A DNA stretch of 64,000 nt from Vitis vinifera (taxonomy: Eukaryota > Streptophyta > Magnoliopsida > Vitales > Vitaceae), in assembly GCF_030704535.1 (NCBI RefSeq), contig NC_081823.1, positions 342,501 to 406,500 on the forward strand. Reading direction: 5' to 3'. This document shows positions 48,601 to 61,397 of the stretch, piece after piece (position 1 is the first letter of the stretch; each line of letters begins with the position of its first letter). Below the pieces are notes generated by a model. The model did no database searches and had not been told where the DNA came from. It was given only the letters and a program-made list of their open reading frames with translations. The position numbers and the translations under genes are program-made.

Positions 48601-51600
48601 CATTCAGAAAGGCATTCTTGATATCAAATTGATGGAATGGCCAGTTGAGGTTTGTTGCCAAGGATAAAAGAAGTCGTATAGTGTTCAGCTTTGTTATTGG
48701 TGCAAATGTCTCGGTATAGTCGATGCCATAGGCCTGAGTGAACTCCTTTGCAACCAAGCAGGCTTTGTATCGTTCTATTGTGCCATCCGTCTTCGATTTC
48801 ACTGTGAATACCCATTTACAGCTCACTGGTTTCTTCCCTCTTGGCAAATTCATCACTTCCCAACTCCCATTTTTTTCCAATGCCCTTATTTCTTCCATCA
48901 CTGCCTCTTTCCATTTTGGAATCTCCAAGGCTTCTTGAATATTTTTAGGAATCTGGATTCTATCAAGGTTAGTTGTAAAAGCACAACATTTTGCAGAAAG
49001 AGCATTATAAGACACAAATTTCGAGATAGGATGGAGAGTACATGAACGAGGTTGTTTCCTAAGAGCAATGAGTAAGTCATCTGTTACCTAATCATAAGTG
49101 TCCTTCTATATTAAGCGAAGGGGTAGATATAAGGCATGAGTGGATTCAAACACAACAACATTGAGATAGTCAAAGGTTAAGGGTGGTCTAGTTTCACTCA
49201 TGGACTTTCCCTGAAGCGAGTAGTAGGGTGTATGCTAAAAAAATGTGACATCTAGACTAACATATAGCTTATGTGAAATTGGGTCATAGCATTTGTAGCC
49301 CTTTTGTGTGGAAGAGTAGCCAAGAAAGACACATTTAAGCGCTTTGGGATCAAATTTGTTCTGCTTAGGTCCGTGAGTGTGGACAAACACAGTTGACCCA
49401 AAGACACGAAGTGGAAGATGTGCATCGAGTCTAGAACGAGGAAAAAACTCTTGGAATTTCTGGAAGGGTGTGACAAAAGATAGGACCCGACTAGGCATTC
49501 GGTTAATAAGGTATGTGGTTGTCAAAATGGAGCCACCCCAAAATTGTGAGGGCATGTGAGATGTAAACAACAAAGCACGAGCAACTTCAAGAATATGTCT
49601 ATTTTTCCGTTCTGCAACCCCGTTTTGCTAAGGGGTGTCAACACAAGAACTTTGATGTATAAAACCATTTTCTTGTAGATAAGTGCTCAAGGAGTGATTG
49701 AAGTACTCAGTACCATTATCAGTACAGAGAATTTGAATTTTGATGTGAAACTAAGTTTGTATCATAGAGTGAAAGTTCATGAAGACTGATCGAACCTCAG
49801 TTTTATCAGTCAACAAATATACCCAACATAGACGAGTATGATCATCAATAAAAGTAATGAACCATTTTTTATGGGTCCTATTAGGGGTACGTGAGGGTAT
49901 TCATAGATCACTATGAATTAGAGTAAATGGTATGGATGGTTTATACTTAGATTTAGGAAAAGACGCCCAATGATGTTTGATAAGTTCAAACACTTCACAC
50001 TGAAAATCCAATGAAGTTTTATTTGAACATAGTGAAGGAAATAAATGTTTTTAAGTATTGAAAACTAGGATGACCCATCCTTTTGTGCCATAACAAAAGT
50101 GCACTATCCTTAGGATGAGATGCAGAATTACAAACAATAGGACACTGTCCACGCACATCAGTTTCGTCAAAGTAATATAGATCCTCACGTTCCTTAGCAC
50201 TGCCAATTGTCTTCCCCGATGATAGGAATTTAGCTAAGCAATTAGACTTTTTGGTTAACTAGCTAATAGACAGCAAATTGCAAGATAAATTAGGTACATG
50301 TAGGACAAGGTTGAGAGTAATAGACTCAGAAATACGAATACTCCATTTGCCAGCAACTGGGGATAAAGTACCATTTGCAATTTTTAATTTTAAATTGCCG
50401 GCACAGGAAGAGTATGTAGAAAATAAATGATGAGCATCAGTCATATGATTAGATGCACCAGAGTCGATAATCCAGGGAGTAATATGAGACATGGTGCTAA
50501 GTGCTGTTAGAAAGGTACCTTTTTGGGCCAAAGAACCATAGGACAAAGTGTTAGAAGACTGACCAGAGGCTTGGAAATTAGAAAAAAAACTCATATAATT
50601 TCACAAGCTGGTCGGAATTAAACCTCACACTAGAAGTTGACTGACAAATTTCTGTGGGGGTGTGTTGTTTGCCTGGGTTTCGGTGGAGGCTTGATGACTA
50701 TGGGCTTTATTGGGCTGTCTGGGCTTCCAATCTACAGGCTTGCCATGTAAAGTCCAACAAGTGTCTTTAGTGTGGCCTAACTTCTTTCAATGCTCACAAT
50801 AAGCCCTCTTGGACTGTCTTGGGCTTGGCCCGCTAGATCCAGCAACATGAGGCCCACTAGATCCAGCATGAGGCCCACATCCAGCAGTAGCATGAGGCCC
50901 ATGGGTTAAAAGGGCTGAAGCCTCAGGCCCAAATGAGAGATCCAACATCACTCTCCTTCTGCTTTCCTCTCGTTGCACCTTAGAGAAGACTTCTTGGATG
51001 GAGGGCAATGGCCGACGACTGAGAACTCTGCTCCTGACGTCGTCAAGCTCGCAGTTCAGCCTCGCTAGGAACTGGAAGACCCTCTTGTTCTCCATCTTCT
51101 TAAAGCGCACACTGTCACCCGTGCACTCCCGCTCCTCTTCACAGTTGAGATCGAGATCTTGCCACAAACCCAGCATCTCAGTGTAGTATTCCGTGACTTC
51201 CCTATCTTCTTGCTTCATTTGCCAGAGCCGCGTCTTGATTTCAAAGATTTGGGAAGCATTCTTGGCATCGGAATACGTTTCCTGTATCGCATCCCACACA
51301 TCCTTTGCCGTCGGGAGGAACATGTAAGTCTTGCCAATGGCTGGCTTCATGGAGTTAATCAAGCATGAGGTGATAAAGGAGTTTTCGAACCGCCATTTCT
51401 AGGATGTTGCTACATCGGTCGGAGGTGGTCGCCGAGTCTCGCCGGTAAGAAGCCCTAACTTTCCCTTTCTGTCAATAACGAGGTTGATTGCTTGCGCCCA
51501 CTCTCTGTAATTCTTATCGTTAAATTTTTCAATGGTAAGATGGAGTGGGGAGTTGTCGAATGCACCGACAGGGCCCATTGAGGAGTGTATCTCCGACACT

Positions 51601-54600
51601 CTTTCATGGGTTGCCGACTGACTGGACTCATGGTTGTTTCCTCTTTGGGCAGCCATGGACTGATTAGGGTTTTAGAGCAAACACGGCTTTGATACCATGT
51701 AGAAATTGAGAATCTTTCTAATATTAATTCAAAATTGTATTTTTTACATAAACGGATCCCTATTTAACATATACATAGAGAGCAAACAAAAAAGGAAAAA
51801 ATACAAATATGGAAAAATTAAAATCACACAAATTACCCACAATTGGGGTCTCAATCTTTCCCTCAATATCCTACAAATCACCATTCAAATTATACCGAAT
51901 TTCCACAGTTTGCTTATGTTCTCTCAACAGGCAAACAAAAAGCTAGTAGGAATTGAAGATATGTTGGTTTTTCTATGAATTCTGAGTAGGTTTATGCTTT
52001 AGAGGAATTTAAGTTTGTAGTGTCAAAATACTAAAAAAAACTCCACAGAAACCGAGAACTCTAAGAACTTTGATCAGTTTATTGTCTTCCCATCCATCTA
52101 TATACATATATATACATATATCCTATACACAGAGTCTAAATTCCTAAATTTTATATGGTAACATTAACAAATACATGGTAAGCCAATTTGTCAATCTTTT
52201 CCTATATGTACAACCAATTTGATTCCTAATTTGTATATGGTAACATTAACATTTCTTATATGCATAGCCAATTTCATTCCTAATTTGTACATGGTAACAT
52301 TAACATCCCCCCTCAAATTGATGTTGGTAAGTCAACCAGCAACAATTTGCCAACAAGAAATTGATGTCGCTGTCGAGTCAAAGCTTTGGTGAAGATATCA
52401 GCCACTTGGAGATCAGAAGAGATGTGAGGAAGAGATATCACCCGACTTTCCAAGGTGTCTCGAATAGAATGACAATCAACCTCAATGTGCTTGGTACGTT
52501 CATGAAAAACGGGATTGGTGGCAATTTGAATAGCACTAGTGTTATCAACATGAAGAGGTGTAGAAGTAGTCTAAGGAAACCCAAGCTCCTCAAGAAGACG
52601 GCACAACCATACAATTTCAGAACAAGCAGTAGACATGGCACGATACTCGGCCTCAGTAGAGGATTTAGAAACATGATCTTGTTTCTTACATCTCCAAGAA
52701 ATTAAGGCATCACCTAAAAACATACACCAACCCATAGTAGATCGACGTGTATTTAGACACCCACCCCAATCATCCATCAAACTGCAGCAAGATGGAGATG
52801 TCGAGGAGAAGTCATAAACTGACTGGTCTGATGAACAGCATAGGAGATATTAGGTCGAGTAGTGGTCAAGTAGATAAGACTCCCAACCAAGCACCGATAG
52901 AGAGTAGGATCATCCAGAAGGTCCCCTTCATCTTTCCTGTATTTGACATTTACCTCCATAGGAGTATCAACAGAAGAAGTGTCCTCCAAACCAGCCAAAG
53001 TGATAAGATCTTGAATATACCTATGTTGGTTCACGAAAATACCACTAGCCCGATGATGAACTTCCAATCCTAAGAAGTATGTGAGTTGTCCAAAATCTTT
53101 CATATGGAAAGTTGTATGTAACAACTGCTAAAGCTTAGTAATCAAACTACAGTTAGTGCCAGTAATGATAATATCATCCACATAAACCAAGAGAAGGACT
53201 ATACCCAACGCAGACGTGTGGAAGAAGAGGGAATAATCATATTGACTTTGGGTAAAGCTGAAGGAAAGAGTTGTACTGTGAAACTTCTCAAACCAAGCCT
53301 AGGGCGCCTGCTTGAGCCCATACAAAGAACGTTTTAGCTTACAAACATCATGAGGAAAAGAATTAGTCATACCAGAGGGAAGCTTCATGTAAATCTCTTC
53401 TTGGAGATCACCATGAAGAGAAGCATTCTTCACATCCATCTGATGTAGTTGCCATGACTGTGAAGCGGCAATAGCTAAGATGGTTCGAACCGTGGTCATT
53501 TTGGTAGTAGGAGCAAATGTCTCCTCATAATCAACCCCATATTCCTGCTTGTTACCCAAAGCTACGATGCGAGCTTTGTACCGGTCCAAAGAGCCATCAA
53601 AACAAAGTTTTACAGAGAAAACCCATTTACTTCCAATAGGTTTGACTGTAGGAGGACAAGGAACAATATCCCAAGTATGATTCTCCTCAAGTGCTTGAAG
53701 TTCTGCTTGCATTGCATTTTGCCAACACTCATGTTCCATGGCCTGTTTGTAGCAAGAGGGAATAGAAATACTGGATAAAGTAGCAACAAGAGAGACAGGA
53801 GAGAAGAATCCATACCAATCAGGGGGTTGAGAAAGACGAGTAGACCGACGAAGAGTGGTGGAAGTAGGAGCAGGATCAGGCGCCGAGTCAAGATTGGAAG
53901 GGGCCACAGAGGAAGTGGAATTGGACTCATGTCGACTACATCTTTCATACCCAAAACCAGGTTTGAACCCTTCCACAATTGTTAGGGATTCGGAAAAACT
54001 AGGTAGAAGAGATACAAATGCAGATGGTAGCTCAACATGAGATGGAAAGAAATATTGATTTTCAAAGAAAATTACATTCCGGGAAACTCGTATACGACGA
54101 GCAAGGGGATCATAACAAACATAACCCTTGTGAGGGATAGCATAACCAAGAAAAGCACACTTAATAGACTGAGCAGTAAGTTTATGTCGTTCATGAGTAG
54201 GTAGATGCACAAAACAAACACAACCAAATGTACGAAGATCAGAATATAAAGGAGAATGACCAAACAACTTAGAGAAAGGAGAAACATGATTTAACATAGG
54301 AGAGGGTAAGCAATTGATCAAATGAATTGCAGTAGAAAGTGCTTCACACCAAAAACGAGGAGGAACCGATGAGTCAAGTAAAAGAGTTCTTACCACATCA
54401 AGAAGGTGGCGATTTTTCCTCTCAGCAACACCGTTTTGTTGTGGTGTCGAAGGACAAGAACGCTGAGAGATGATCCCTTTGCTTTGAAGAAATTCCTGAA
54501 ACTCATTAGACATGTATTCTCCGCCAGAATCAGAGCACAAGACCTTGATGTTGGCATAGAATTGAGTCTTAATAAGTGCAAGAAATCGCTTAAAAGACTG

Positions 54601-56547
54601 AAAAAACTTCAGCCTTAGCCCGGAGAAAGTAAACCCAAGTAAAGCGACTAAAGTCATCAATGAAAGTAACAAAGTACTTGTAATGTGCATGATAAACAAT
54701 AGGTGCAATCCCCCAAACATCACTATGTATAATATCAAAACATTGTAAGGCACAAGATGCAGAATGAGGAAAAGGTAGAACTTTACTTTTGCCAAGTTTG
54801 TGTAATGTACAATCGAAAGAAAGATCAAGAGAAGAACATTCATTCCCAATAATCCAGAATTAAACAAAGTACGAAGTACATCAGAGTTTGGGTGGCCAAG
54901 ACGTCTATGCCACATCTTATGTCCAAAACCAACAACATTACATGCAAAGGAAAACTAGGAATAATAGTGGAAGGAGAAACATGAAGAGGAAAGAGTCATC
55001 CCACTTTAGGCCCCTTCATGATCATCTTCCCGGACACTTGATCCTGCACAATGCAACTAGAACGGGAGAAATTGACATTACAATTATTATCAACCAATTG
55101 GCCAACAGAAAGAAGATTTTTGGAGAGGTTAGGAGACACAAAAACATTAGTTAAGGAAGAGGAAAGATCACCAACAACACTGATAGGCAGAGAACTACCA
55201 TCAGTAGTGTTAATTTTCAAATTTCCATCATAATTTCTGACATTGGAAAGAGAAAGAACAATATTCGTCATATGGTTAGAAGCTTCAGAGTCAAAATAAC
55301 ATGGCTTAGAAGAAATCGTATGATTACCTGAGAGCCCAAAAGTAGAAATGATCATTTGTTGTACCATTTCAGGAGTGAGTGTGTTCGGGTTTGCTAAGGC
55401 TGTAGGAGCAAGAATAGGAACAACCGAAGAGGCAGCAGGCAATGCAGTAGAACTAGAGGCACCAGTGGAGGCATGATAAGCAGTACCCTGCTTCCTTTCA
55501 GGCCGAATGGGACAAGCAAAGATGATATGACCTTGTTTCTTGTAGTAGTTACAGAACTTCTTGGGACAATCCCAAGCAATGTGACCAAAATCTTTACAAC
55601 TAAAGCATTAGACAGCCCGCATATCTCGACCCTTATTATGCCCCTGTGCTGCATAAGCTACAGAAATGGGTGCACTAACATTAGCCCGATGTTCCATGGT
55701 AGCTTGAGTTACAATACGCTGCTCCTCACGCAAAAGTTCACTCAAGCAGGCATCCAGAGATGGTACAGGATGATGATTCATCAGATTAGATCATGCAATT
55801 TCAAAGTCGGGTTGTAGCTTCATCAAGAATTGATCTTGCTTGCTGGTTGCATGCACTGCTTGGACAACAGAGAGAGCTGCAGCGGGAACATTAGCATAAA
55901 CAATGTCAGAATAATCAGTCCAAAGAGTTTGAAAACCAGAAAAATATTCCTCAATTGAGAGACTTCCTTGTGTGAAATTAGTCATCTCATACTCTAATTG
56001 AAAACGCCTAGCAAAGTTGTCTTGATTGTAAACTGTGTGGAGATAATTCCACATAGCAGCAGCAGTTTTATAAGGCCTCAGATTGAGAACAAGGTGAGGT
56101 TCAACCGAGCTAAGGATCCAGGTCATAACCCGAGCATCCTTAATTTCCCACTTAGACAAAGCCTCGGCATCATGAGGTGCAGATTACTCCCATCAATTTG
56201 ACCCCATAATGCTTTTCCTTTGACAAATAATTTAAATTGAAACTCCCAAGCACAATAATTTTTGCCAGTAAATCTAATAGGAAACGATTCCAACTTATCT
56301 GATGACATGATGCAACCGAGAAACAAAGGAAATAGCCCACCAGAAAATTGTAATAGAAACGGCCAAGAACCAGGTCGCGATGAACTCGATCAACACTGTT
56401 TTCGATGCCAAGCATTTGATTGGTAGAAGATCACGAACTCCACTTAGAAGGTGCCGAAACCTTGCTCTGATACCATGTCAAAATACTAAAAAAAACTCCA
56501 CAGAAACCGAGAACTCTGATCAGTTTATTGTCTTCCCATCCATCTAT

Positions 56548-56583
<36 letters not shown>

Positions 56584-59500
56584 CCTATACACGGAGTCTA
56601 AATTCCTAAATTGTATATGGTAACATTAACAAATACATGGTAAGCCAATTTGTCAATCTTTTCCTATATGTACAACCAATTTCATTCCTAATTTGTATAT
56701 GGTAACATTAACATGTAGTTCACATAGAGATCTGTTTGTCTATATTATTTTCCAGCAGTTTCTCAGCAGCCACATAAAGCTACTGAAATTGAATTTTTTT
56801 TTTTTTTTTTTGCATGTATGTGTTTAATATGTTTTTAGTGTGTGTGTGTGGAGTGTTGGTGCTGGTGTTTCTTATATATAATGAATTTAGTCTTTTGTTT
56901 TCCTCTCCCCCTCTAGTTGCCAGTTTCAACATCAAATGTATACATCATGTGTGCCTCATTGCATCATTTGTTTAGGCAGTATTAATGTATATTTACTTTT
57001 TGCTTGTCAATTTTTTTTTTTTTTTAAAAATAATTAAAATAATGAATTTAGTCAAACCATGCCCAGAGAGTAACTAAGATAACTTTTATGTTCTTGTAAT
57101 GGAACATTCTGGAACTCATTGAGTTTTATATAAGTTATATTCTCTTTTTCTATTAACTAGTAATGACAAAAGAATTGTCATCCCTTTCAGGAGACAGTTG
57201 GCTATTTCTTCTGCCTAGAAGACAGAGCTTTACTCTGCAGGAAATGTGATGTTTCCATACACACGGCGAATACATATGTTTCAGCTCACCAGAGGTTTCT
57301 GCTGACTGGAGTGAAAGTAGGGCTTGAACCTACACAACCCGGTTCATCCTCTTCCATGGGGAAATCAAATCTTGTTGGGAAGCACTCAGAAACTGAATCT
57401 CCTTCTGCGTCCAGGAGAGGTGCCCCTATGCCATTGACCTGTGATTACAACAAAACGTTATCCATCCAAGCTGGTGGAGCTGGGGATTTTGTGCCAACTA
57501 AGGTTTCATTTGCTGGGGGTTCTGGATCAACTGAAAGCATTCCACAGTGGCATATAGATGAACTTTTTGGACTAAATGAATTCAATCAGACCTATGACTG
57601 CATGGATAATGGAACATCCAAGGTATGTTCATCGTTAGCAGAATTTCTTATGATGTTTTCATGCCCATGCTTATCATATGTTGGCCTTTTATATTTAAGT
57701 ATCCCAAGATCAAGTTGTTTAATTGGGATAACCATCAGAGTGCTGCACAAAAATGTGCACTAATCTCCAAAGTGTATATATTGTGGACCAATCCTCCTGG
57801 TAACTTTTTATGCTACACATATTTTGGATATCTCCCTCTCATGCATGCCGAAAATCACATTGATTGGAGAGTTGAAGCTATGGAATCCCTAAAGTTTGCA
57901 TTTATTTAAAATGAGAAAAGGGAAAGAAGAAAGGAGAAGGGTGTAGTTTTGGTGGGGGATTTGGAAAAACTTTTTTTTTTATAGGTAAATAAGAGCATGT
58001 ATTAGAAACACCTAGAAGCGGCGAGAACAACACACACGAAATATACAAACATCACCCAAGAAACTAGACAAAAAGAAAGACAAAAAACTTTTCCCCAACT
58101 AGACAAATAATCTTTCTATAAAATCAAGCATGGACGAAGTATGATCCTCTAAATACACCCTAGCCCAATTCACAAAAGTATACAAAAAAGAATGTCTTAT
58201 AGCTTGGTCAAACCGTTCATTATCATTGAACACTCTTTCATTTCTTTCCATCCATAAGGTCCACATTAAGCATAGGGAGGCAGTCCTCCATGCTTTCTCT
58301 CTTCTTTTGCTCACAAAGGCTCCATACCAACCAAGCAAATTCCTTTTAATTGAGCAGTGCAAGACCCATTGCACACCAAAAAGAGAGAGAATCAAACTTC
58401 ATAGCATCGTAGCCTTCTTACAAAAAAGGATTAGGTGGTCGCTAGTTTCCTCTTTCTTTTTATACAAGTAACACATATTCGGCATATTCCATCCCCTTCT
58501 TTTGAGCTGATCAATAATGGTCAAGCTTCTGTTCCAAGACACTTCCCAACCAAAAAAGCTTACCTTCATTGGAGCCCAAGATCTCCAAATAAGACTCCAA
58601 GGAAAAGTGTCACGAAAGGCTCTTGTGAAAGAGCGGTAGAGGGAGCTAATGGAAAAAATGTCATTCTTACTTTCTTTCAAGACATCCTCCACATTTTTTT
58701 TCACGACCAAAGGATGCAGTTTCCGAAACAAGCCCTCCACCTCTTCCATCTCCCAATCATTAAAGTGTCTTGAGAAGCAAGGATTCAAGTTGCCCACCTC
58801 CCCGCCCTACTCCCAAGCATCTAAAACCCACTCATCCTTGTTAACCGCCAATGGGAATAAATTGGGGAAAGCTTTTTTCAACGTTTGGTCTTGACACCAC
58901 AAATCCTTCCAAAATTTGACATTTCTTCCATTTCTTACCATAAAGTGGGATCTATAACGAACACCTTCCCATTCCTACAATAAATTGGAGCTTAGGGCAC
59001 AATATGGGTTGAGGTAGCTCTTTTTGGGTCAACATGATATTTGGCTAGCATGATAGGCATGAGGGTGATATTATTACCTAAAGGTATGTTCCATGGTATA
59101 TGGACCCTGCAAAAGGTTTTTGAGGGGGTAAGAATAAGTTCCACACTGAGGGCATGATCCTTTTGTATGTCTGGGTAAGAATTAAGTTCCATACCAGCTT
59201 TAGATTTTCTCCTGCTATGCCACAAAATTTTTTGACCAAAAGTGGGCTTTGTTTTGAGTGTCATTGATACGTGACTAATTTCTGGTGGTAGTTTTCCATT
59301 TTAAATTAGTTGACATGCAAGTAGATTCTACTCCTGCTACTTGATGAAACCTGTTAAATTTATTTGGTTAGCTTGAATGCCACTTTGGTGGATACCTTCT
59401 TCTGGAGTAGTGGGGATTCTAGAATAACAAGAAACGCTACTATGTTGTGAAAAGCTCTCTGCTTTTAAGTTCTTAACCATTGATAGGAATTAATATTTTC

Positions 59501-59951
59501 AAGAACCCTGCTTGCAGGTAATTTTACTTCCACCAGGTGGGCTGTCACTGACAAACTGATTTTTCATTTATGGTTATAACTCTGTTGGTATTTAGGTGGT
59601 TGATGGGAGTATTATGCTTGATTTTTTTGCCATATAGCCAACAGTGTCAATGACATGTATGTTCTTGGTTATGAATCCTTCTAGGCTGATATTGGTAAGC
59701 TCGGTGACTCTGATTGCTCACCAACTTTAAGAGCTGCTGATGAAGAGCTGAACTTCGATGATTGCTTAGGTCAGGTGCCAGAGACAACTTGGATGGTGCC
59801 TCAGATCTCGTCACCACCTACAGCCTCAGGACTATACTGGCCTAAAAGTTCTCAAATTTCATCCGATACTTCTGTTTTTGTGCCTGACATATGCTATTCA
59901 CCTGTGCAAATGCAAAATGAATCTGCCACCAAATGTCGGAGGCAATTCTGA
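45610..59951 (+). CDS. BBX22: BBX22/LZF1-type double B-box zinc-finger protein
   Basis: Nuclear co-regulator that works with HY5 in seedling light responses and is targeted by COP1 in Arabidopsis. Three exons: 45610-45792, 57191-57622 and 59685-59951, joined in frame to 293 residues. B-box 1 covers about residues 5-47 ([20 protein letters not shown]) and B-box 2 about 57-100 ([20 protein letters not shown]), followed by [16 protein letters not shown]. Other conserved blocks are [19 protein letters not shown] and [11 protein letters not shown], and the tail carries [11 protein letters not shown], which resembles a COP1-binding Val-Pro motif. The start is the ATG after an out-of-family GTG. Intron 1 is about 11.4 kb because two Ty1/copia elements sit in it on the opposite strand; intron 2 (about 2.1 kb) contains a LINE fragment. 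All splice sites look intact. Confidence 0.94.
45793..47199 (+). repeat. Degenerate ~300-bp tandem repeats in BBX22 intron 1
   Basis: The intron is built from several diverged units. Recurring blocks are TTTGTTTATTTTATTTCCCT, TTTCTCGGCAGCCAAA, GATAGGTTTTAAAATTTTTA-like, ATTCACAATGAAT and TTGAATGGATGAATTAGTTT. Starts lie roughly at 45,830, 46,185, 46,450, 46,790 and 47,120, with more pieces at 51,908-52,015 and after 56,720. The copia insertions therefore landed inside this array. Confidence 0.65.
47200..47409 (-). repeat. 3' LTR of the first copia fossil
   Basis: 210 bp, bounded by TGTAGAAA and TTTCCACA on the plus strand and next to the polypurine tract. It pairs with 51,698-51,907. Confidence 0.93.
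51698..51907 (-). repeat. 5' LTR of the first copia fossil
   Basis: 210 bp, same ends as its partner. The initiator-Met tRNA primer site lies directly inside it on the minus strand. Confidence 0.93.
51908..52020 (+). other. Host spacer between the two copia fossils
   Basis: About 113 bp of BBX22 intron repeat (GTTTGCTTATGTTCTCTCAA and so on) separates the two insertions, showing that they are independent events and not nested. Confidence 0.75.
52021..52305 (-). repeat. 3' LTR of the second copia fossil
   Basis: 285 bp. It contains an additional unit of about 54 bp (ending CATGGTAACATTAACA) relative to the partner LTR, so its distal part reads as a two-unit tandem repeat. Confidence 0.9.
56476..56713 (-). 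repeat. 5' LTR of the second copia fossil
   Basis: 238 bp, with the same ends (TGTCAAAATAC to GTAACATTAACA) as its partner. It carries a (CA)n(TA)n microsatellite at about 56,548-56,582 that is not expanded in the same way in the other LTR. Confidence 0.9.
56714..57190 (+). other. Remaining part of BBX22 intron 1
   Basis: Contains further degenerate intron-repeat pieces (GTTTGTCTATATTATTTTCC, GTTTCTCAGCAGCCACA), poly-T runs and the acceptor CCCTTTCAG before exon 2. Confidence 0.6.
57970..58985 (-). mobile_element. 5'-truncated L1-type LINE fragment in BBX22 intron 2
   Basis: On the minus strand the translation shows [12 protein letters not shown], then a zf-RVT-type domain ([38 protein letters not shown]) and a tail with [17 protein letters not shown] and [14 protein letters not shown], typical of the 3' end of plant L1 ORF2. 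The frame is interrupted at least twice, near 58,400 and 58,800. The 3' end has a short A-run (plus-strand T-run at about 57,972). Reverse transcriptase and everything upstream are missing. No clear target duplication was found. Confidence 0.8.
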
Positions 59952-61397
59952 TCTCATCTTCTCTTCTCGCAGCAGGGATGGTGTGCGCCATGTTTTTATG
60001 TTCGTCCTCTTTCCAGAGTACAAGGAGGTTGATTTCTTGGTTTGTGGTTGTCCTCTGTGATTATATCCCCCTCATTCACGCCAGTCCTACATAAAAAATG
60101 AGGGGGGTTAGAATATAAGGGGACAATAGCTTAAAGATTTAACCAAACGATCACCTTGTAGTCTGAAAAGGAGAAAGTAGATGTATTTTTTTGGGAATCT
60201 TGAAAGTTGTGTTCGCTTGGTAGCTTCTTATTTTTGAGTCTCCTTCCTGTAGGAGCAGGGCTTTGATTTACTTAGATATAATGCTATGGATTCGATCATT
60301 TTGGATCTTATTAGCTGTCTTTGTGTATATCATGTATCCGAGGCCCCGGGGCATACGCTTAGCATACTAGGGACTGGTTTCTATCCATGGTCGTAAGTGG
60401 ATGGATGATGCATGCTGAGGTTTGATCAGAGTTACCCAAATTGGTAGTAATCAAATTTCAGTATTTCCATTATGCAAAGATGGTTGAATACAGTTTATTT
60501 TACTGATGTAAGAATCCTTGGCATTTTTTTATTCCATTAAACCATTAGCGTCGAACTCAACTAAACATATATAAAAAAGGGTTATTTGATCAAAAAGTTG
60601 GATGAAAACTCAAATTAGGAAAATCTTATTCCACGTGTTTTATTGGTCGCTTTTTGATAAAGATGTTCTTATTTTTTTTCTTGTAAAAATAATTTATTTT
60701 TTAAACCAATGGTGAAGATTACTTATGTTAAAAATGGGTTAGGGGTTGGATTTATAAATAAAAATTAGAGAAGTCATGATTGGTTCAGCATTTAGAATTC
60801 AAATATAACTTCCTTTTCCTTAGGTAAAGCGCATGGGGTAATTTCTAGGGTGCATCTTGGGCAGCTCGGTTTGGGTGATGGTCAAACCTATTTCATCCCA
60901 AGAATAAAATAGGTCTACCCAAAACCTAATTGGACCCGAGTTATCGAATTCGGTTCGACCTAAACCTTTTCAAGGCCTGTCAAGTTGGTTAAAACTCATT
61001 GAATTAGTTGAATTGTAACAATAAAATAAAATAAAAAAATTGTATAAGATATATATATACACATATGATGCATTAATCTGATATAATAATTTAACACAAG
61101 ATAATTAATTTAATTTTAATAGATAAAAAGTTACTCTGTTTATTTTTATATAAGATAAACTGTTTAAAGTATCATCCGAAATTCCGAGTGAGATATCATT
61201 TTTCTGAGGCTTTTACAATCTATACTTCGGAACCAAATTCAATATCGAATTCCAACCCTTTCCCTCACACATACGGAAGGTGGGTCCAGAGAAGGAAACC
61301 ATCAAATACTAGTTTGGCTTTTTTTTATTTATTTATTTATTCTTTTTTTGGATTTTATTCATTCATTCCACCATATAGTCTCATCATGACAAGAAAC
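59952..61397. other. Intergenic region between BBX22 and RID3
   Basis: Holds the BBX22 3' UTR and the 3' flank of the minus-strand WD40 gene. Positions 60,830-61,020 contain ACCCGAGTT and CGGTTCGACC words reminiscent of an old repeat. No gene was found. Confidence 0.45.

Larger units (their letters stand above)
47200..51907 (-). mobile_element. Ty1/copia LTR retrotransposon fossil (first), in BBX22 intron 1
   Basis: A 4.7-kb element, antisense to BBX22, with 210-bp terminal repeats, a near-matching 5-bp target duplication (ATTTG / GTTTG), a primer site TGGTATCAAAGC after the 5' repeat and a purine tract before the 3' repeat. Parts in copia order on the minus strand: gag (about 51.6-50.8 kb), protease, integrase (about 50-49.2 kb), reverse transcriptase (about 49-47.9 kb) and RNase H. 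It is broken, with roughly half a dozen or more breaks. The two terminal repeats differ at about nine positions (about 4%), suggesting an age of very roughly 1-2 million years under usual plant rates. Confidence 0.93.
52021..56713 (-). mobile_element. Ty1/copia LTR retrotransposon fossil (second), in BBX22 intron 1
   Basis: A 4.7-kb element, also antisense to BBX22, with a perfect 5-bp target duplication TGTAG on both sides, a primer site TGGTATCAGAGC and a purine tract. Parts on the minus strand: gag (about 56.3-55.4 kb), protease, integrase and reverse transcriptase (about 54.9-52.8 kb) and RNase H. It is broken, with perhaps six to eight breaks, although the integrase-reverse transcriptase part is well preserved. 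Shared parts of its LTRs differ at only a few positions outside a microsatellite, so it looks younger than the first element (probably under about 1 million years). It is a different copia lineage from the first. Confidence 0.93.
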
